Shown here: positions 1-7,898 of the stretch, piece by piece
How the letters are laid out: every line of letters starts with the position of its first letter
Position numbering within the stretch: the first letter of the stretch is position 1
Source of the DNA: Flavobacterium psychrophilum
GTDB lineage: Bacteria > Bacteroidota > Bacteroidia > Flavobacteriales > Flavobacteriaceae
Length of the DNA: 9,158 nt
Direction of reading: 5' to 3'
NCBI GenBank assembly: GCA_945907225.1
Contig: CAMDSN010000053.1
Span: forward strand, 1-9,158
Notes under the pieces: model-generated
What the model was told of the DNA's origin: nothing
What the model saw: the letters and a program-made list of their open reading frames with translations, nothing else
The model's database searches: none
Program-made: the position numbers and the translations under genes

Positions 1-1647
1 ACAAAAATTGCTGTTTTTGACGGTGATTATACATCTAGTTCAAATTTATCGGCTTGTGGAGTAATAGTAAATGCAGGGAAAACAGTCACGTTTACTAATT
101 TAAATGTACTCACTGTTAAAAATGAAGTAACCGTTAATGGTAGCTTAACATTTGAAAACAATACGAGCTTGGTTCAAATAAATAATGTTACGAACTCGGG
201 TAATATAACCTATAAGCGAACTGCTTCAGGAATTAATGGTTATGATTTTGTGTATTGGTCATCGCCAGTTTTAGGACAAAACATAGAAACACTTTATACA
301 AGTCCCATCTCAGGCCCTAAATATGCTTGGAATCCAATTGCAACTAATTTGAATAGCCCTACAAGTTCAGGAAACTGGGAAGTAACGGCTGCATCAATGA
401 CAAATGCAAAAGGATTTATTGTTAGAGGTTCTAGTACCTATGGTATGCCAGCTACTGCTATAACAAGTAATTTTATAGGCGTTCCAAATAATGGAAATAT
501 TTCGATTGCAGTTAATAAAGGGACTAATACCAGTGCCGATTATACTGGCTTAAATGGAACAATTGTTACAAATCTTGATGACAATTGGAATTTAATAGGA
601 AACCCTTATCCGTCTTCTATAAGTTGCAAGGACTTTTTAAATGCGAATAGCTCAGTATTAACAGGCGCTTTATATGTTTGGACTCACGGAAGTGCACCAG
701 TGCTTACTAATGTGAATTCTTTTTACAATAGTTTTAATTATAATTACAGCGCAAATGATTACAACGAGATAAATCTAACTGGAAACTTGTCTGGCGTGGG
801 AACTGATTATTATTTAGGCGCTGGTCAAGGCTTTTTTGTTACTATGAGAAACGATGCTTCTAGCAATACTGTCAATTTTACAAATGCACTAAGAAACTCA
901 AATTATGGAAATTCAACAGGAACCAATTTTTTCAGAGTCAATAACGCATCAAATAATGAAGTAACAAACGAAACAAATAGAATTTGGATTGATTTAATTA
1001 AAGATGAACTGTCTACTACAAGAACCATGGTAGGTTATGTAGCGGGTGCAACGAATGAACTAGATAATTTATACGATGCACGAGTAAAAAGAGAAAATTC
1101 ATTAAAACTATTTTCGTTGCTAAGTACAGAAAAATTAAGTATTCAAGGAAAAAGTTTGCCGTTTGATAAAGAAGATGAAATTCCTTTAGGAATAGATATC
1201 ATAACTCCTGGAGACTATAAAATAGCAATTGCTATGGTAGACGGATTATTTGAGGATCCGTTACAAAATATCTATCTTGAAGACTCACAGTTGGGCATTG
1301 TACTCAATTTAAGAACAGCCCCTTACACATTTACTAGTGAAGCAGGTAACTTTAACAATAGATTTAAAATTCTTTTTAGTAATTCCACTCTAAGCAATCC
1401 GAATTTTGAAAACGACATTAATTCTGTTATTGTTTTAAATAATGCGAACGAATTTACAATTAAGTCAAGTTTAAAAAACTTAGATCAAATCACCATTTAT
1501 GATTTACTTGGGAGACAGTTATATTTTGAAGGTGGAATAAACAAAAACAACATCTCACTTTCTAATATTACTTTAAACAATCAAACTCTGATAGTGAAAA
1601 TAAAACTTGAAAATGGAATTATTGTCACAAAAAAGATAGCACAATAA
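1..1647 (+). CDS. T9SS-exported surface protein with C-terminal sorting signal (5' end outside window)
   Basis: The frame is open from base 1 to the TAA at 1645-1647, giving 548 visible residues; the true start lies left of the window. The body is rich in Asn, Thr, Ser and Gly and has the beta-rich character of large flavobacterial surface proteins, with phrases such as NLIGNPYPSSIS, GALYVWTHG, LGAGQGFFV and NRIWIDL that I associate with Flavobacterium T9SS cargo. The last ~75 residues look like a type IX secretion sorting domain: an ITIYDLLGRQLY strand, then TLIVKIKLENG and a terminal VTKKIAQ. This resembles the 'type C' sorting signal more than the common type A. By family knowledge such a domain takes the protein across the outer membrane and is then removed. 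The specific role (adhesin or other) cannot be read from the visible part. No convincing terminator follows the stop. Confidence 0.85.
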   Translation, partial: TKIAVFDGDYTSSSNLSACGVIVNAGKTVTFTNLNVLTVKNEVTVNGSLTFENNTSLVQINNVTNSGNITYKRTASGINGYDFVYWSSPVLGQNIETLYTSPISGPKYAWNPIATNLNSPTSSGNWEVTAASMTNAKGFIVRGSSTYGMPATAITSNFIGVPNNGNISIAVNKGTNTSADYTGLNGTIVTNLDDNWNLIGNPYPSSISCKDFLNANSSVLTGALYVWTHGSAPVLTNVNSFYNSFNYNYSANDYNEINLTGNLSGVGTDYYLGAGQGFFVTMRNDASSNTVNFTNALRNSNYGNSTGTNFFRVNNASNNEVTNETNRIWIDLIKDELSTTRTMVGYVAGATNELDNLYDARVKRENSLKLFSLLSTEKLSIQGKSLPFDKEDEIPLGIDIITPGDYKIAIAMVDGLFEDPLQNIYLEDSQLGIVLNLRTAPYTFTSEAGNFNNRFKILFSNSTLSNPNFENDINSVIVLNNANEFTIKSSLKNLDQITIYDLLGRQLYFEGGINKNNISLSNITLNNQTLIVKIKLENGIIVTKKIAQ

Positions 1648-1738
1648 GTCTTCTACACTTCTCTCTCTTTATAAAGTTACACTATAAAAGTAGCGATCTT
1701 TTTTATTTGAATTGTATTCGTTAAATATTTTACATCCG

Positions 1739-1771
1739 TTACAAACATTACTTATAAAGTAATTAAATTTG
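1739..1771 (+). promoter_or_regulatory. Putative Bacteroidota promoter with operator-like dyad
   Basis: TAAATTTG at 1764-1771 matches the Bacteroidota -7 consensus TAnnTTTG exactly. Directly upstream is a perfect inverted repeat, ATTACTT (1747-1753) and AAGTAAT (1757-1763), separated by ATA. An outer pair, ACAAA (1741-1745) and TTTGT (1768-1772), extends the dyad and overlaps the -7 box. No clear TTG is found at the expected -33 spacing; the nearest candidate is TTA at 1739-1741. The transcription start would fall at about 1775-1778, on the ATG of the downstream mini-gene, so the mRNA may be leaderless. The dyad could be a repressor site. Based on motif reading only. Confidence 0.35.
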
Positions 1772-1775
1772 TACT

Positions 1776-1952
1776 ATGAACGACAAAACAGATGAAAATA
1801 AATTAATAGAAGGTGAAGATTATTATTTCACCCCCGAGGGTTACAAGTGCTTTACCGAAAAACACCATCTCAAAAGAGGATTCTGTTGCAAAAGCGGTTG
1901 TCGACATTGTCCCTATGGATATGACAAAAAAACAGGAACGATTAAGAAGTAG
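1776..1952 (+). CDS. DUF5522 family Cys-rich mini-protein
   Basis: This is a 58-residue ORF, ATG at 1776 and TAG at 1950-1952. Residues 18-48 contain the pattern I recognise from the DUF5522 family: FTPEGY, then FTEKHHLKRGFCC and GCRHCPYGY. Four cysteines (C37, C38, C42, C45) with C25 and His 30, 31 and 44 suggest a metal- or Fe-S-binding knuckle, but this is inferred; the family has no established function that I know of. The charged N-terminus (about residues 1-14) has no signal peptide, so it is probably cytoplasmic. It sits 99 bases before hutU on the same strand and may be cotranscribed with it, since no clear promoter lies between them. The start is favoured because it directly follows the -7 box and there is no other upstream in-frame ATG close by. 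Confidence 0.8.
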   Translation: MNDKTDENKLIEGEDYYFTPEGYKCFTEKHHLKRGFCCKSGCRHCPYGYDKKTGTIKK

Positions 1953-1981
1953 CTTAGTGCCTGATTAGCTGAGATAGGAAA

Positions 1982-2041
1982 ACTCAGAAACTTAGCGACT
2001 CAGAAACTTAGCGACTCAAAATAAAACTCAGAAACTCAGAA
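1982..2041. repeat. Octanucleotide-based tandem repeat ahead of hutU
   Basis: Two perfect 16-bp copies of ACTCAGAAACTTAGCG lie at 1982-1997 and 1998-2013. A degenerate ACTCAAAATAAA follows at 2014-2025, then two copies of ACTCAGAA at 2026-2033 and 2034-2041. The basic unit is 8 bp, alternating ACTCAGAA and ACTTAGCG. A looser, related stretch (CTTAG at 1953-1957) lies just upstream. The block ends 9 bases before the hutU ATG and so makes up the hutU leader. It is too short and has no unique spacers, so it is not a CRISPR array. Short repeats of this flavour are, from memory, common between flavobacterial genes. Confidence 0.8.
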
Positions 2042-2050
2042 ACACAAAAA

Positions 2051-4027
2051 ATGACATTTCAAGAACAAATACAACAAGGTATTCCACCCGTTTTGCCTAA
2101 TATAAAACCTTACGATTTCAAAATAAATCATGCCCCTAAACGAAAAGCTATTTTGTCTGCCGACGAAAAAAAATTGGCTTTAAAAAATGCACTACGCTAT
2201 TTTGACTCAAAACATCACGCTGAACTTTTGCCCGAGTTTAAAAGTGAATTAGAAACATTCGGAAGAATTTATATGTACCGGTTCCGACCAGACTATGAAA
2301 TGTATGCACGACCTATTTCAGAATATCCTGGAAAATGCGAACAAGCCAAAGCTATAATGCTTATGATTCAAAACAATTTGGATTATGCTGTGGCGCAACA
2401 TCCACACGAGCTTATTACATATGGAGGAAATGGAGCCGTTTTTCAAAACTGGGCACAATATCTACTCACAATGAAATATTTGGCAGAGATGACAGAAGAA
2501 CAAACCCTAAGCATGTATTCTGGACATCCTATGGGATTATTTCCCTCGCACAAAGAAGCGCCTAGAGTTGTCGTGACAAATGGAATGGTTATTCCAAATT
2601 ATTCGCAACCCGATGACTGGGAAAAAATGAATGCGCTGGGTGTTTCTCAATATGGTCAAATGACAGCTGGAAGCTATATGTATATTGGCCCTCAGGGTAT
2701 TGTTCACGGAACTACTATTACCGTTTTAAATGGGTTTAGAAAAATAAAAAAATCTCCTACCGGGGGATTATTTGTCACTTCCGGTTTAGGCGGAATGAGC
2801 GGGGCTCAACCTAAAGCTGGAAATATTGCTGGATGTATTACGGTTTGTGCAGAAGTAAATCCAAAAATAACTCACATTCGACACGCACAAGGTTGGATTG
2901 ACGAAGTAATTGACAAAATAGATGATTTGGCGCCAAGAGTTAAAAAAGCCATAGAAAATAAGGAAGTGGTTTCTATTGCCTATCTCGGGAATGTAGTTGA
3001 TGTATGGGAACGATTTGATCAAGAGTCTCTTATGATTGATTTGGGTTCCGATCAAACTTCATTACATAATCCGTGGGCTGGAGGTTACTATCCAATGGGA
3101 TATACATTTGAGGAGTCAAATGAATTAATGGCAAACTACCCAGATAAATTTAAAGAGGAAGTCCAAAAAACATTGCGTCGACACGCTGCTGCAATTAATA
3201 GACATACTGAAAAAGGGACTTACTTCTTTGATTATGGAAATGCTTTTTTATTAGAAGCCTCGCGCGCGGGCGCAGATGTTTTTTCTGAAAATCATATCGA
3301 TTTTAAATACAATAGCTATGTGCAAGACATAATGGGGCCTATGTGTTTTGATTATGGATTTGGTCCATTTCGTTGGGTTTGTGCTAGTGGAAAGCTAGAA
3401 GATTTAGCTAAAACTGACATCATTGCTTGTGAGGTATTAGAAGAAATGATGAAAAATTCACCATTAGAAATTAGACAACAAATGGCTGATAATATTCAAT
3501 GGATCAAAGGCGCCAAAAAAAATAATTTGGTTGTAGGATCACAGGCACGCATACTGTATGCAGATGCCGAAGGTAGAATTAAAATTGCAGAAGCCTTTAA
3601 CCAAGCCATTGCCCGTGGTGAGATTGGAACTATAATTCTTGGGCGAGACCATCATGATGTGTCGGGCACCGACTCCCCATATAGAGAAACTTCAAATATT
3701 TATGACGGCTCACGATTTACCTCGGATATGGCAATACAAAATGTAATTGGCGACAGTTTCAGAGGAGCAACATGGGTTTCCATTCACAATGGCGGCGGTG
3801 TAGGCTGGGGTGAAGTAATAAACGGTGGATTCGGGATGGTATTGGACGGGTCTAAAGATGCTTCCAGACGTCTTGAATCTATGTTGTTTTGGGATGTGAA
3901 TAATGGAATTTCACGAAGAAGTTGGGCCCGTAATGAAGGGGCTATTTTTGCTATAAAAAGAGCTATGAAATCACAACCTTTATTGAATATTACGATACCA
4001 AATCAAGTAGATGAGGCCTTATTTTAA
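2051..4027 (+). CDS. hutU: Urocanate hydratase (urocanase)
   Basis: A 658-residue cytoplasmic enzyme. It catalyses the second step of histidine degradation, adding water to urocanate to give 4-imidazolone-5-propionate, with tightly bound NAD+ as an electrophilic cofactor. Conserved urocanase blocks are present in order: TYGGNGAVFQNW (~123-134), MYSGHPMGLFPS (~155-166), YGQMTAGSYMYIGPQG (201-216), TSGLGGMSGAQPKA (243-256), YGFGPFRWVCASG (435-447, with the conserved active-site Cys at 444), GRDHHDVSGTDSPYRET (531-547) and HNGGGVGWGEV (579-589). It is longer than the ~555-residue Pseudomonas/Bacillus type and closer to the ~670-residue type that includes animal urocanase. The ATG follows an A-rich leader (ACAAAAA) without a Shine-Dalgarno site. 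hutH, hutI and a formiminoglutamate gene are not in the window. Product assignment is very secure. Confidence 0.97.
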   Translation: MTFQEQIQQGIPPVLPNIKPYDFKINHAPKRKAILSADEKKLALKNALRYFDSKHHAELLPEFKSELETFGRIYMYRFRPDYEMYARPISEYPGKCEQAKAIMLMIQNNLDYAVAQHPHELITYGGNGAVFQNWAQYLLTMKYLAEMTEEQTLSMYSGHPMGLFPSHKEAPRVVVTNGMVIPNYSQPDDWEKMNALGVSQYGQMTAGSYMYIGPQGIVHGTTITVLNGFRKIKKSPTGGLFVTSGLGGMSGAQPKAGNIAGCITVCAEVNPKITHIRHAQGWIDEVIDKIDDLAPRVKKAIENKEVVSIAYLGNVVDVWERFDQESLMIDLGSDQTSLHNPWAGGYYPMGYTFEESNELMANYPDKFKEEVQKTLRRHAAAINRHTEKGTYFFDYGNAFLLEASRAGADVFSENHIDFKYNSYVQDIMGPMCFDYGFGPFRWVCASGKLEDLAKTDIIACEVLEEMMKNSPLEIRQQMADNIQWIKGAKKNNLVVGSQARILYADAEGRIKIAEAFNQAIARGEIGTIILGRDHHDVSGTDSPYRETSNIYDGSRFTSDMAIQNVIGDSFRGATWVSIHNGGGVGWGEVINGGFGMVLDGSKDASRRLESMLFWDVNNGISRRSWARNEGAIFAIKRAMKSQPLLNITIPNQVDEALF

Positions 4028-4055
4028 TTTATTATTAAAAAATGGGAGCTCTTTA

Positions 4056-4087
4056 TTGTGATTTAAAATTATTTTAAAATAACTTTA
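4056..4087 (+). promoter_or_regulatory. Putative promoter of the lipoprotein gene
   Basis: TTG at 4056-4058 is followed after 21 bases by TAACTTTA at 4080-4087, a 7/8 match to the Bacteroidota -7 consensus TAnnTTTG. The spacing fits the usual TTG/-7 arrangement. Transcription would start about 4092-4095, leaving a very short A-rich leader before the ATG at 4102. The region is extremely AT-rich, so chance matches are likely. Confidence 0.35.
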
Positions 4088-4101
4088 AAAAAAATAAAAC
4101 C

Positions 4102-4629
4102 ATGAAAATACTAAAACTTGTTTTAATTAGTTTATTATTTGCTATAACTTCATGTAGTTCTGTTGTTGTGAATGCGGATTATGACAAAAATGTGGATTAT
4201 TCAAAATACAAATCTTTTGCTTTCTATAAAGATGGGATTGACAAAGTTGAACTTTCTGATTTGGATAAAAAAAGAATTCTAAAATTTATCGATATGGAAC
4301 TCACTAAAAAAGGTTTGGTTAAAAGTGAAACTCCCGATTTACTGATAAATTTTTTCACCAAGGAAACAGAAAATGTTAATGTCAATCAATTTAACATGGG
4401 CTGGGGTTATGGCTGGGGCTGGGGGCCTATGATGTGGGGCGGTAATATGGGGATTTCTAATTACACTCAAGGGGTTTTGTTTATTGATATTATTGATGCA
4501 CAAAACAAAGCGTTGATTTGGCAAGGAGAAGGAAAAGGATCACTTACAAAGGACACGGATAAAAAAGACGAAATATTCAATGAATTTGTTACTAAAATAC
4601 TAATCCAATTCCCTCCTGAAAAAAAATAA
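4102..4629 (+). CDS. DUF4136-type lipoprotein with Gly/Trp-rich segment
   Basis: This gene encodes a 175-residue envelope lipoprotein. Residues 1-17 form a lipoprotein signal peptide (KILK, hydrophobic LVLISLLFAI) ending in ITSC, with the predicted lipidated Cys at 18. The residues after it (SSVVVNADY) lack the acidic run that marks surface-exported lipoproteins in flavobacteria, so it probably faces the periplasm. The mature part has the DUF4136 layout: VNADYDKNVDYSKYKSFAFY early (~23-42), DLLINFFTK (79-87), then a Gly/Trp/Met-rich stretch at ~99-115. The end has GVLFIDIIDAQNKALIWQGEG (the family's 'linear strand plus W.G' block) and a C-terminal helix with ILIQFPP. Function of the family is unknown. 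It is 74 bases after hutU, probably with its own promoter, and convergent with the E1 gene. Confidence 0.85.
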   Translation: MKILKLVLISLLFAITSCSSVVVNADYDKNVDYSKYKSFAFYKDGIDKVELSDLDKKRILKFIDMELTKKGLVKSETPDLLINFFTKETENVNVNQFNMGWGYGWGWGPMMWGGNMGISNYTQGVLFIDIIDAQNKALIWQGEGKGSLTKDTDKKDEIFNEFVTKILIQFPPEKK

Positions 4630-4631
4630 GA

Positions 4632-4664
4632 ATGTAAATTCGTGATCGTAGATTGAATTTAAAT
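4632..4664. terminator. Weak AT-rich inverted repeat between convergent genes
   Basis: TAAATTC at 4635-4641 and GAATTTA at 4655-4661 form a 7-bp stem with a 13-base loop. Two further pairs (AT 4632-4633 with AT 4663-4664) follow after a G/A mismatch. It lies exactly in the 36-base gap between the lipoprotein stop (4629) and the stop of the oppositely oriented E1 gene (4666), where a bidirectional terminator would be expected. The stem is AT-rich and no strong U-tract follows, so this is only a candidate. Confidence 0.25.
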
Positions 4665-4665
4665 C

Positions 4666-6750
4666 CTAATAGTCCAACAACTCCCGAATTTTAACTCTGA
4701 CTTTTTCAGCTGAAGGAATCATAGTTTGTTCTAAAATACTATTCAACGGAATAGCAGGCATATTCTCAGAACCAATTACCATTACTGGCGCATCTAGATA
4801 CTTAAAACATTTCTCTTGAATAAGACCAGATAAACTTCGAGCAAAAGAATTATTTATTGACTCTTCAGTAACTACTAAACATTTTTTAGTTTTTTTAACC
4901 GATTTAAAAATGGATTCTTCATCTAATGGATAAAGCGATCTTAAATCAATAATTTCTACTTGATTTATCATGTCAGCAGATGCGTTTAAAGCCCAGTGTA
5001 CTCCCATTCCATAGGTTATAATTGTAATAGTTTCGTGAGTTTCTTGCTCCCAGATTTCTTGAACAATATTCGCTTTTCCTAAAGGCAACATATAATCTTC
5101 ACTTGGTTCATTAACACGAGCGGTTTCTGTTCCTTTCACTTTACTCCAATACAATCCTTTATGTTCTAAAATAACAACTGGATTTGGATCATAATAAGCA
5201 GCTTTTAGCAGTCCTTTTAAATCTGCCCCATTACTTGGATAAACAATTTTAATTCCACGAATATTCGTCAAAATACTCTCAACAGAAGAGGAGTGATAGG
5301 GTCCGCCGCTCCCATAGGCACCTATAGGCACACGCAATATCATGCTCACAGGCCATTTCCCGTTTGATAAGTAACATGATCTACTTACCTCAGTAAATAA
5401 TTGGTTTAAACCTGGCCAAATATAATCGGCAAATTGCACCTCAACAATTGGCTTTAAACCCACAGCCGACATTCCAACTGTGGAACCCACAATAAAAGCT
5501 TCTTGAATTGGAGTATTGAAAACACGCTCGTCTCCAAATTTTTGAGCTAGAGTAGCGGCTTCTCTAAAAACTCCACCCAAACGTCTTCCAACATCTTGAC
5601 CGTATAATAAACACTCTTTATGCTTTTTCATTAACTCCTCAACGGCAAACAAAGCACAATCTACCATAACTACCTTTTCCGCGCGTTCTGGATTTCTATT
5701 GCCAACTTCTTGGGTTATTGGCGTAGGGACAAAATCGTGTGTAAATAAATCTTCTGGATTTGGATCATCGGCAAGTTGTGCCTTTTCAAAATCGGATTGC
5801 ACTTTTGAAATAGCCTTTTCTTCGATGACTTGCAAATCCTTTAATGTAAATCCGGCTTCCAACAACTGTTTCTTTAATACGGGAAATGGATCACGAGAAT
5901 GCGCTTCCTCTAAATCATCTCTATACCATTCCATTCGAACGCCTGAAGTATGGTGATTTAATAAGGGTACTTTGGCGTGAATTAAAAAAGGGCGACGTTC
6001 TTCTCTAATCGTTTTAATCACTTTTTGGATCGCTAGATAACTTTCTGTAAAGTTTGCTCCATCAATAGAAATAGCTTCAATTCCATGAAATCCTTTTACG
6101 TATTCAAAAGCATTTTGAGCTCTAGTTTCGGCGGCATTTGCTGAAATATCCCATCCATTATCTTGAACCAAATATAAAATTGGGAGTTGTTTTAATGCGG
6201 CCATTTGAAACGCCTCAGCTACTTCACCCTCGGTTACCGAGGCATCGCCAAGTGAACAAACAACAATTCCCTTAGTGCCAAAAGGCATGTCTTCAAAAGG
6301 GAGTTCCTCGCCTTTGGGAGATACTTTAATAATACTTTCCTTATACCATAAGCCCATCGCTGCTCCTGTTGCTGGAATGGCTTGCATACCTGTTGCTGAA
6401 GATTGGTGTGGAATTTTCGGTTTGTCTGCGTCTTTTAAACTTGGATGACAATAATAAGATCTCCCTCCCGAAAAGGGGTCATCTTTCTTTGCCATTAATT
6501 GCAACATTAATTCAAATGGCTGCATACCAATTCCAAGCAACATAGCATCGTCTCTATAATAAGGAAAAGCAATATCTTGAGGTAATAAATGCATAGCCAG
6601 AGCAATTTGAACTGCTTCGTGTCCTCTAGAAGTAGCGTGTACATATTTAGAAACTATCTTAAAGTTATCCTCATATAATTTTGTCATGGCTTTAGCAGTA
6701 GCCATGGTTGAAAATGCAGATTCTAGAATTGAATTATTCAATGTATTCAT
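4666..6750 (-). CDS. Fused alpha/beta 2-oxoacid dehydrogenase E1 (branched-chain type)
   Basis: A 694-residue thiamine-diphosphate E1 component with both subunits in one chain. It would decarboxylate 2-oxoacids from Leu/Ile/Val and pass the acyl group to E2-bound lipoate. The alpha half (~1-320) shows FPYYRDDAMLLGIG (62-75), the ThDP/Mg motif GDAS...DN (168-171 and 197-198) and the conserved loop LNHHTSGVRMEWYRDD (264-279) followed by RDP. A charged linker covers ~320-358. The beta half (~359-694) shows FNTPIQEAF (411-419) with the catalytic Glu 417, FADYIWPGLNQ (440-450) and GAYGSGGPYHSSS (477-489). The first motif reads GDA where GDG is usual. Start is ATG at 6748-6750 with an A/T-rich leader; TAG stop at 4666-4668. 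It is the last gene of the E2-ilvE-E1 set. Substrate (branched-chain rather than pyruvate) is inferred from the aminotransferase neighbour. Confidence 0.92.
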   Translation of the reverse strand: MNTLNNSILESAFSTMATAKAMTKLYEDNFKIVSKYVHATSRGHEAVQIALAMHLLPQDIAFPYYRDDAMLLGIGMQPFELMLQLMAKKDDPFSGGRSYYCHPSLKDADKPKIPHQSSATGMQAIPATGAAMGLWYKESIIKVSPKGEELPFEDMPFGTKGIVVCSLGDASVTEGEVAEAFQMAALKQLPILYLVQDNGWDISANAAETRAQNAFEYVKGFHGIEAISIDGANFTESYLAIQKVIKTIREERRPFLIHAKVPLLNHHTSGVRMEWYRDDLEEAHSRDPFPVLKKQLLEAGFTLKDLQVIEEKAISKVQSDFEKAQLADDPNPEDLFTHDFVPTPITQEVGNRNPERAEKVVMVDCALFAVEELMKKHKECLLYGQDVGRRLGGVFREAATLAQKFGDERVFNTPIQEAFIVGSTVGMSAVGLKPIVEVQFADYIWPGLNQLFTEVSRSCYLSNGKWPVSMILRVPIGAYGSGGPYHSSSVESILTNIRGIKIVYPSNGADLKGLLKAAYYDPNPVVILEHKGLYWSKVKGTETARVNEPSEDYMLPLGKANIVQEIWEQETHETITIITYGMGVHWALNASADMINQVEIIDLRSLYPLDEESIFKSVKKTKKCLVVTEESINNSFARSLSGLIQEKCFKYLDAPVMVIGSENMPAIPLNSILEQTMIPSAEKVRVKIRELLDY

Positions 6751-6827
6751 TTTTAAAAAAATCTAACTATTCTTTCTTAAAATATTTTTATCTTGGTCAC
6801 TAACGGTTGGTCTTCTAAAACTGAATT

Positions 6828-7898
6828 TTATTCGGCCGAAACTAACCAACCAAATTTATCTTCTATCTCTTGGGTTTTTATTTTGGTCAATGTATTATTT
6901 ACCATTACGGATACTGGATTGTCACTTGGCAATAAAATAGACAAATCGCTATTCCCAATTTCTTCTATCATGGCAATACCAACAGCAGTTCCTGCTCCAA
7001 AAGCTTCCTCCAGCTCACCATTATTATGTGCTTCTATAATTTCTGAAATAGTTACAGGTCTTTCGTTAACTTCAAATCCTAAATCGCGCAAAACTTCAAT
7101 CACACTCATTCGAGTAATTCCGGCCAAAATACAACCACTCAAATCAGGAGTGATGAACTTGCCTCCAATTTTGAAAAAAATATTCATGGTTCCTACTTCC
7201 TGAATTTGTTCGAAATTTTGAGCATCCAACCACAAAACTTGGTCATATCCTTTTGCCTTAGCATATTCTGTTGGACGAATTGCAGCAGCATAGTTCCCTG
7301 CAGCTTTTGCCTCACCTGTTCCACCATTAACGGCTCGAACATATTTTTTTTCGGCATATAATTTTATTTTTCTACTAAAATAGGGCCCTGTAGGGGAAGC
7401 CATAATTACAAATTTAAAACTCGTAGCAGCTCGCATACCGATAAAAGGTTCGTCAGCATACATAAACGGTCGCAAATACAAAGCGCTTCCTTCTTGAGTT
7501 GGAATCCACTCTTTCTCTAGAGCGGTAAATTGTTTTAGAGCAGCCAAAAATAAATCCTCAGGAAATTTGGGCATTCCCATTCGGTCTGCACTAAAATTTA
7601 AACGTTTTGCATTTTCTTCGGGTCGAAATAAAAGAGGGATTCCATTTTTACCCCGTGTGGCTTTCATTCCCTCAAAAATTGCTTGACCATAATGAAGTGC
7701 CATAGCGGCTGGATGTGTCGGAATTAATGCTAGTGGCTCTATACGGGGATTTATCCACTCTCCATTATAGTAATCACAAACAAACATATGATCGGTAAAT
7801 TGAGTACCCATCAAAATATTGTCATTCAAATTAATTTGTGTGACACGAGAGATTGGTACTTTATTTAATTTAATTAATTCTGATTTTACTTCTTCCAT
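6828..7898 (-). CDS. ilvE: Branched-chain amino acid aminotransferase (PLP fold type IV)
   Basis: A 356-residue cytoplasmic PLP enzyme that interconverts Leu, Ile or Val with their 2-oxoacids, using 2-oxoglutarate/glutamate. It is of the longer class that includes mammalian BCAT. Visible motifs: FTDHMFVCDY (34-43), ALHYGQAIFEGMKA (67-80), LYLRPFMYADE (140-150), GGTGEAKAAGNYAAA (192-206) with the PLP-binding Lys 198, the class-IV signature IQEVGTMNIFF (232-242) with Glu 234, LAGITRMSVIE (258-268) and AFGAGTAVGIA (299-309), which contact the cofactor phosphate. The ATG at 7896-7898 is 54 bases from the upstream E2 stop and its own stop is 77 bases before E1, so it probably sits in one operon with both. 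That placement favours a role in making the E1/E2 substrate, although the enzyme is reversible and could also serve biosynthesis. Confidence 0.95.
   Translation of the reverse strand: MEEVKSELIKLNKVPISRVTQINLNDNILMGTQFTDHMFVCDYYNGEWINPRIEPLALIPTHPAAMALHYGQAIFEGMKATRGKNGIPLLFRPEENAKRLNFSADRMGMPKFPEDLFLAALKQFTALEKEWIPTQEGSALYLRPFMYADEPFIGMRAATSFKFVIMASPTGPYFSRKIKLYAEKKYVRAVNGGTGEAKAAGNYAAAIRPTEYAKAKGYDQVLWLDAQNFEQIQEVGTMNIFFKIGGKFITPDLSGCILAGITRMSVIEVLRDLGFEVNERPVTISEIIEAHNNGELEEAFGAGTAVGIAMIEEIGNSDLSILLPSDNPVSVMVNNTLTKIKTQEIEDKFGWLVSAE

Noticed and set aside
169..171. TTG as the start codon of the first gene
   Set aside because: The frame is open from base 1 and the upstream residues have the same composition as the rest, so the TTG is an internal Leu and the gene is cut by the left edge.
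1648..1710. Intrinsic terminator after the T9SS gene
   Set aside because: A palindrome (CTTTATAAAG, 1667-1676) and a T-run (from about 1699) are present, but the palindrome has no loop and is not next to the T-run, so no credible hairpin-plus-U-tract forms.
2786..3055. 89-residue - strand ORF inside hutU
   Set aside because: Antisense to conserved urocanase sequence; no recognisable domain or leader.
5699..5956. 85-residue + strand ORF opposite the E1 linker region
   Set aside because: Antisense to a confident E1 gene; Ser/Cys-rich with no recognisable motif.
6751..6827. Separate promoter for the E1 gene on the - strand
   Set aside because: A TAGATTTT match (7/8) lies very near the ATG, but no suitable -33 element is clear and the region is AT-rich enough for chance matches.
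6793..7203. 136-residue + strand ORF opposite ilvE
   Set aside because: Antisense shadow of a well-conserved aminotransferase; no recognisable domain and low-complexity Ser/Ile/Pro content.
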